Part shown: in pieces, positions 13,541 through 16,217 of the stretch | How positions within the stretch are numbered: position 1 is the stretch's first letter | Layout: each line of letters starts with the position of its first letter | Assembly (NCBI GenBank): GCA_964518645.1 | Contig: CAZFGL010000044.1 | Coordinates: 1 to 16,217, forward strand | Reading direction: 5' to 3' | Length of the DNA stretch: 16,217 bases | From: HGM13006 sp964518645 | GTDB taxonomy: Bacteria > Bacillota > Clostridia > Oscillospirales > Oscillospiraceae | Notes under the pieces: generated by a model | Told to the model about the DNA's origin: nothing | Databases searched by the model: none | Seen by the model: only the letters and a program-made list of their open reading frames with translations | Program-made: the position numbers and the translations under genes

Positions 13541-14958
13541 ACGATCTCACACTTCCTTACATCCCTGAGACCATTACCGTACATCTGGGGCCACCGGATC
13601 AGGCCGCCGAGAATATTCAGGTCAGTTTCCGGGACTACATTAAAAATGTGGCCTCCAGTGAGATCTATCCCACCTGGGAGGATGCCGCACTCCAGGCAAA
13701 CATCCTCGCTCAGATCTCCTATGCGCTGAACCGGATCTATGTCCAATACTACCGCAACCGGGGATACGACTTTGATATCACCGCCTCTCCAGCCTTTGAC
13801 CAGAAGTTTACCCGTGGCAGAGATATTTTTGAAAACATCAGTCAGCTGGTGAATCAGCTGCTGCAAACCTATATTCGCCGTATTGGGAATATCGAGCCTC
13901 TCCCCGCCTCTTTCTGCAACGGAACCACCGTGACCTGCGCAGGGTTAAGTCAGTGGGGCAGTCAGGATCTGGCCCGGCAGGGATACGGATACTTTGAGAT
14001 TCTCCAATATTACTACGGGGATGACATTGAACTGGTATCCAACGTCCCGATCCGTGGTCTGACCCCCTCCTATCCCGGCACTCCCCTGCGGCTGGGTTCC
14101 GCCGGTGAGGCTGTGCTTCAGATTCAGGGGGCACTGAACCGCATCTCCCGGAACTACCCCGCCATCCCGAAAATCTCCCCTCTTGACGGTCTGTTTGGCC
14201 CAGGCACCGTGGAAGCGGTAAAGGCTTTTCAGCGAATCTTCCAGCTGACCCCGGACGGGATCGTCGGTTCTGACACATGGTATGAAATTCTGTCCATCTA
14301 TGTTGCCGTCACCAGGCTGGTAGAGCTGAACTCCGAGGGACAGCGTTTTCTCCTTGGCTCCTATAATCTCCCCACAGTATTGGCTCTGGGCAGTTCCGGC
14401 AGCTATGTTTCCGGGCTGCAATACATGCTCAATGTGCTTTCTGCGTTTATCCCCGCGATCCCGTCCACCGCTGTTGACGGTCAGTACGGCATTACCACCC
14501 GGGATCAGGTGGCGGCATACCAGCGTTTTTCCGGACTGACCCCCAGCGGGATCGTTGGAAAAGCCACATGGGACAGCATTGTAAACCGGTTCCGTGGTGT
14601 GGATAATACGGTTCTCCAGAATGAAAGCATTTTCCCCCGGGATACCCCTGCACCCATCCGGACAATTTCCGATGTCCAGCGCTCTCTGCAAACCATCGCC
14701 CCCGTTTTCGCCTCCATAGATCCTCCAAGGGTCACAGGAGTCATGGACAGAAGCACTGCACGGGCCGTGGCAAAGCTGCAAACCCAGCTGGGGCAGCGTC
14801 CCACCGGGCAGATCAACGGAGCCGTTAAAAGCTACCTTTCCACCCTCTCCGCCGGGCACAGCGCATCCTCCGAGGTTCGTTTTCGCCAGTATCCCGGTTA
14901 TGCACTCTACCGGGGACTTCGTGATGAAGAAGCATTCAGGGAGGTATCAGACAGATGA
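13537..14958 (+). CDS. SpoIID-like domain protein with three peptidoglycan-binding domains
   Basis: The 473-residue protein begins with a SpoIID/LytB-like domain. FRDYIKNVASSEIYPTWEDA (31-50) and the following ALQANILAQISYALNRI match the SpoIID region around its catalytic glutamate, here Glu42, and GLSQWGSQDLARQGYGYFEIL (136-156) matches the SpoIID motif GMSQWGAQ. SpoIID is a lytic transglycosylase of engulfment; activity here is inferred. Three peptidoglycan-binding (PG_binding_1-like) repeats follow at about 178-252, 280-350 and 375-440, with LDGLFGPGTVEAVKAFQ, VDGQYGITTRDQVAAYQ and a weaker third copy. There is no signal peptide, unlike true SpoIID. The ATG at 13537 follows GGAGGG by six bases and overlaps the previous stop as ATGA. 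Similar proteins are, as I recall, widespread in Clostridia under general peptidoglycan-binding names. Confidence 0.82.
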   Translation: MNDLTLPYIPETITVHLGPPDQAAENIQVSFRDYIKNVASSEIYPTWEDAALQANILAQISYALNRIYVQYYRNRGYDFDITASPAFDQKFTRGRDIFENISQLVNQLLQTYIRRIGNIEPLPASFCNGTTVTCAGLSQWGSQDLARQGYGYFEILQYYYGDDIELVSNVPIRGLTPSYPGTPLRLGSAGEAVLQIQGALNRISRNYPAIPKISPLDGLFGPGTVEAVKAFQRIFQLTPDGIVGSDTWYEILSIYVAVTRLVELNSEGQRFLLGSYNLPTVLALGSSGSYVSGLQYMLNVLSAFIPAIPSTAVDGQYGITTRDQVAAYQRFSGLTPSGIVGKATWDSIVNRFRGVDNTVLQNESIFPRDTPAPIRTISDVQRSLQTIAPVFASIDPPRVTGVMDRSTARAVAKLQTQLGQRPTGQINGAVKSYLSTLSAGHSASSEVRFRQYPGYALYRGLRDEEAFREVSDR

Positions 14959-15491
14959 GAGAAGATCCTGTGATCAACATGCCGATCAGGGGCATGCAGC
15001 TGATGCTGAAAACCATCGCCTTTGCAGAGGATTCCATTCCCGTCGTCAATCCGGACGGCATTTTCGACAGCACCACGGAACAGGCCGTCCGCAGTTTTCA
15101 GAAGGAACACGGCCTCCCTGTGACAGGTGTGGTGGATCTAGAAACCTTTGATGCCATCGTCAGCGCATTTACACTGGCGGAGGAGCTTCTTTCCCCGGCA
15201 GTCGCCCCGGTTGTGAATTTCCCCGCCCAGCTGACCATTGCACCCGGCCAGTCCCACCCGCACATTTATATGGTGCAGGCCATGTTCTCGGCCATACACA
15301 TGGCATACCCCGAATTCACCCCTCTGACTTTGACCGGTCAGCTGGACGAGGCCACAGAAGCGGATCTCCGATTGCTTCAAAAACATGCCGGTCTCAAAGA
15401 AACAGGGCAGCTGAACAAGGCCACATGGAACCGTCTTGCTCTGTTGTATCAATCTCTGTTCGACCGAAACACCCTCCCAACCCAGGGATGA
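14955..15491 (+). CDS. Peptidoglycan-binding domain protein
   Basis: The 178-residue protein consists of two PG_binding_1-like domains: about 8-72 (VNPDGIFDSTTEQAVRSFQ, then HGLPVTGVVDLETFDAI) and about 100-168 (LTGQLDEATEADLRLLQ, then GLKETGQLNKATWNRL). No catalytic domain, signal peptide or membrane segment is visible, so it is likely a binding or scaffolding protein. The ATG overlaps the upstream stop codon as ATGA, with GGGAGG about 10 bases before it. It completes a three-gene coupled cluster and probably works with the SpoIID-like protein on cortex or coat peptidoglycan; that is inference. It could alternatively have arisen from part of its larger neighbour, whose domains it resembles. 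Confidence 0.83.
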   Translation: MREDPVINMPIRGMQLMLKTIAFAEDSIPVVNPDGIFDSTTEQAVRSFQKEHGLPVTGVVDLETFDAIVSAFTLAEELLSPAVAPVVNFPAQLTIAPGQSHPHIYMVQAMFSAIHMAYPEFTPLTLTGQLDEATEADLRLLQKHAGLKETGQLNKATWNRLALLYQSLFDRNTLPTQG

Positions 15492-15506
15492 CCCCCTCAT
15501 TGTCCG

Positions 15507-15568
15507 CAATTTGTTTGTCATTTGTTCGCTTTTTCATCAATTTGTGTCCTATAGCAACAATTTGTTGC
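15507..15568 (+). promoter_or_regulatory. Repeat and operator array upstream of the second reductase
   Basis: Three copies of CAATTTGT occur at 15507, 15538 and 15558, spaced 31 and 20 bp, about three and two helical turns, so all face the same side of the DNA. A related CATTTGT lies at 15519. The last copy is the core of a perfect palindrome, GCAACAA-T-TTGTTGC (15554-15568), which covers the position of the -35 box. This is the expected layout of a regulator-binding array; the regulator is not identified. Confidence 0.55.
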
Positions 15569-15572
15569 GTAA

Positions 15573-15583
15573 TGTGCTATAAT
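15573..15583 (+). promoter_or_regulatory. Extended -10 promoter for the second reductase
   Basis: TGTGC followed by a perfect TATAAT (15578-15583) forms a full extended -10 about 31 bases before the start codon. The -35 position (15555-15560, CAACAA) is a poor match and falls inside the palindrome, which suggests activator dependence or repression at this site. Confidence 0.75.
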
Positions 15584-15613
15584 AAGCAGGAATTTTAAAA
15601 AGGAGGATCCGCC

Positions 15614-16217
15614 ATGAGCGAACCGAAATTTAAACATTTGCTTGAACCCCTGAAGATTGGAAACTATGTTCTGAAAAACAGAATGTGTGTCTCCAACTCC
15701 CTTCCCCACTTCCTGCAGGGTCCCGAGACCTATCCCGCTGACAGCGTAATTGCCCACTATGAAAACAAGGCAAAGAGCGCAGCCATTGTCACCTGCATGG
15801 GCATCAACAACTTCTCCCACGGCAAACAGCTGCCTATGGATCTGGACTTCGGTCATTTCCCGGACTATGATCTCTATGATACCAACAGCCAGAACTATCT
15901 GCTTCAGCTGGCTGACGCCATCCATTACTACGATTCCATCGCATGTATGGGCATTTTCGTAGGACCTCCCTCCGCTTATCCCATCATGGTTCCCAAGGGT
16001 GAGCAGGGTCATCTGGATCGTCTGGCTGATTCCCTGAGCATCGACACCCCCCCTCTGGCTGAGTTTGATCTGGTTAAGATCCCCGCTCACGAGGACTGCA
16101 CCTATTACACCGAGGAGCAGCTGGAGCTGATCGCACACTCCTACGCCGAGCAGGCCGGCATTCTGAAAATGCTGGACTATGACATGGTATCCATCCACAT
16201 GTGCTACCGTGCAAACC
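15614..16217 (+). CDS. Old-yellow-enzyme-family reductase, N-terminal part
   Basis: The frame is open for 201 codons and runs off the right edge. KFKHLLEPLKIGNYVLKNRM (5-24) is the typical opening of the NADH:flavin oxidoreductase/old yellow enzyme barrel, and residues 165-201 lead into the strand that normally carries the paired histidines. Here that motif reads VSIHMCYRAN (192-201): His195 is kept but the second histidine position is Tyr198. The protein is clearly divergent from the reductase at 6042 over the shared region, so it is not a recent duplicate. AGGAGG lies seven bases before the ATG. Whether it also has Fe-S and FAD domains cannot be seen. The promoter region is elaborate, pointing to inducible expression. 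The substrate is unknown. Confidence 0.83.
   Translation, partial: MSEPKFKHLLEPLKIGNYVLKNRMCVSNSLPHFLQGPETYPADSVIAHYENKAKSAAIVTCMGINNFSHGKQLPMDLDFGHFPDYDLYDTNSQNYLLQLADAIHYYDSIACMGIFVGPPSAYPIMVPKGEQGHLDRLADSLSIDTPPLAEFDLVKIPAHEDCTYYTEEQLELIAHSYAEQAGILKMLDYDMVSIHMCYRAN

Noticed and set aside
15554..15568. Palindrome read as a terminator of the preceding peptidoglycan-binding gene
   Set aside because: It is AT-rich with a one-base centre that cannot form a hairpin loop without losing pairs, and no T-run follows. An operator role fits better.

Overview
The window looks like a chromosomal segment of an anaerobic, spore-forming member of the Clostridia, most like Oscillospiraceae (Ruminococcaceae). 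The reasons are a nusB/xseA/xseB/ispA operon of Gram-positive type, TepA and ComEB homologues, a spore-type SpoIID-like protein with peptidoglycan-binding repeats, iron-sulfur enoate-reductase-like flavoenzymes, strong AGGAGG ribosome-binding sites, and moderate-to-high GC genes separated by AT-rich promoters. The taxonomic call is inference; there is no rRNA or other marker gene here.

Layout. (1) Positions 1-173 hold a strong minus-strand promoter and the start of a leader or gene cut by the left edge. (2) Positions 197-3922, minus strand, are a tightly overlapping operon read nusB > tsaD-like > xseA > xseB > ispA. It covers transcription antitermination, a Kae1/TsaD-family paralogue, both exonuclease VII subunits, and a farnesyl-diphosphate-synthase-type prenyltransferase. 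(3) Positions 4144-4851, minus, encode a ClpP-fold TepA-like protease. Its promoter overlaps a divergent promoter for comEB (dCMP deaminase family, 4964-5458, plus), which is followed by an HxlR-family regulator (5476-5913). (4) Positions 5964-8062, plus, are a monocistronic old-yellow-enzyme/enoate-reductase-like iron-sulfur flavoprotein with its own promoter and terminator. (5) Positions 8079-12944, minus, are a four-gene ABC cassette (ATPase, permease, GldG-like, DUF4340) with its own extended -10 promoter and terminator. (6) Positions 13139-15491, plus, are three translationally coupled genes: a beta-sandwich-like small protein, a SpoIID-like protein with three peptidoglycan-binding domains, and a protein with two such domains. 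None has a signal peptide, which suggests a mother-cell or spore-envelope role. (7) Positions 15507-16217, plus, are a densely structured regulatory region and the N-terminal 201 codons of a second, divergent old-yellow-enzyme-family reductase that runs off the right edge.

The left half is mostly housekeeping. The more novel material is the pair of flavin reductases with altered active-site motifs, the helically phased repeat/operator array upstream of the second one, the Gld-like ABC cassette in what is probably a non-gliding Firmicute, and the spore-envelope cluster. No CRISPR array, insertion sequence, tRNA or rRNA was recognised. Coordinates use the start codon best supported by a ribosome-binding site.
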